Assembly: GCA_023247575.1 (NCBI GenBank)
Contig: JAHFGE010000099.1
Coordinates: forward strand, 1-5,908
DNA: 5,908 bases
Reading direction: 5' to 3'
DNA from: Candidatus Omnitrophota bacterium
GTDB taxonomy: Bacteria > Omnitrophota > Gorgyraeia > Zapsychrales > Fredricksoniimonadaceae
Positions 5,904 through 5,908 of this stretch are shown one piece after another. Made by a program: the position numbers and the translations under genes. The first letter of the stretch is position 1, and each line of letters opens with the position of its first letter. The notes beneath the pieces are model-generated. The model was not told the DNA's origin. It was given only the letters and a program-made list of their open reading frames with translations, and made no database searches.

Positions 5904-5908
5904 AAGGA
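5904..5908 (+). promoter_or_regulatory. Possible Shine-Dalgarno of the next gene
   Basis: AAGGA ends the window four bases after the SDR stop. It is a good match to a ribosome binding site and is better than any seen before the complete genes here, suggesting that another + strand gene of the same operon starts just outside. Confidence 0.4.

Overview
The window is a compact, single-strand stretch of a cell-envelope sugar or polysaccharide locus from a Gram-negative bacterium. All recognisable genes read on the + strand. The Gram-negative call rests on a GT9 (heptosyltransferase-type) glycosyltransferase and on the envelope-type mix of genes. Base composition looks moderate, with neither strong AT nor strong GC bias. 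I cannot name the organism. The gene types and the TGTCAT-CCCG type repeat would fit an uncultured Omnitrophota-like or proteobacterial lineage, but that is a weak inference from memory.

Layout: (1) 1-96, the tail of an upstream membrane protein ending in one hydrophobic helix. (2) 110-1054, a radical SAM enzyme with a cysteine-rich C-terminal half. (3) 1058-1990, a GT9 glycosyltransferase. (4) 2026-3006, an extended-SDR NAD-dependent nucleotide-sugar epimerase/dehydratase. (5) 3009-3087, a 79-bp inverted-repeat element that almost exactly fills the only sizeable gap. (6) 3093-4052 and 4045-5079, alpha and beta subunits of a thiamine-diphosphate (TPP) dependent, E1-dehydrogenase-like enzyme. 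(7) 5079-5900, a classical SDR oxidoreductase. The last five bases look like a ribosome binding site for a next gene outside the window. No stretch over 300 bases lacks a gene. I see no tRNA, rRNA, CRISPR array or insertion-sequence transposase.

The genes are packed as one probable operon: a 3-base gap at 1055-1057, an 8-base overlap at 4045-4052 and a 1-base overlap at 5079. The repeat divides it into a first module (radical SAM, glycosyltransferase, epimerase) and a second (E1 alpha, E1 beta, SDR). The most interesting point is the second module. It is a complete two-subunit TPP enzyme with no lipoyl acyltransferase (E2) or lipoamide dehydrogenase (E3) beside it, placed instead among sugar enzymes and coupled to an SDR. 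My working hypothesis is that the TPP enzyme makes a carbon-carbon bond on, or otherwise rearranges, a keto-sugar nucleotide and that the SDR reduces the product. In logic, though not in homology, this would resemble YerE/YerF in yersiniose synthesis. The epimerase and radical SAM enzyme would make or tailor the precursor, and the GT9 enzyme would attach a sugar to a surface glycan. The families are well supported by motifs; the substrates and product are inference.
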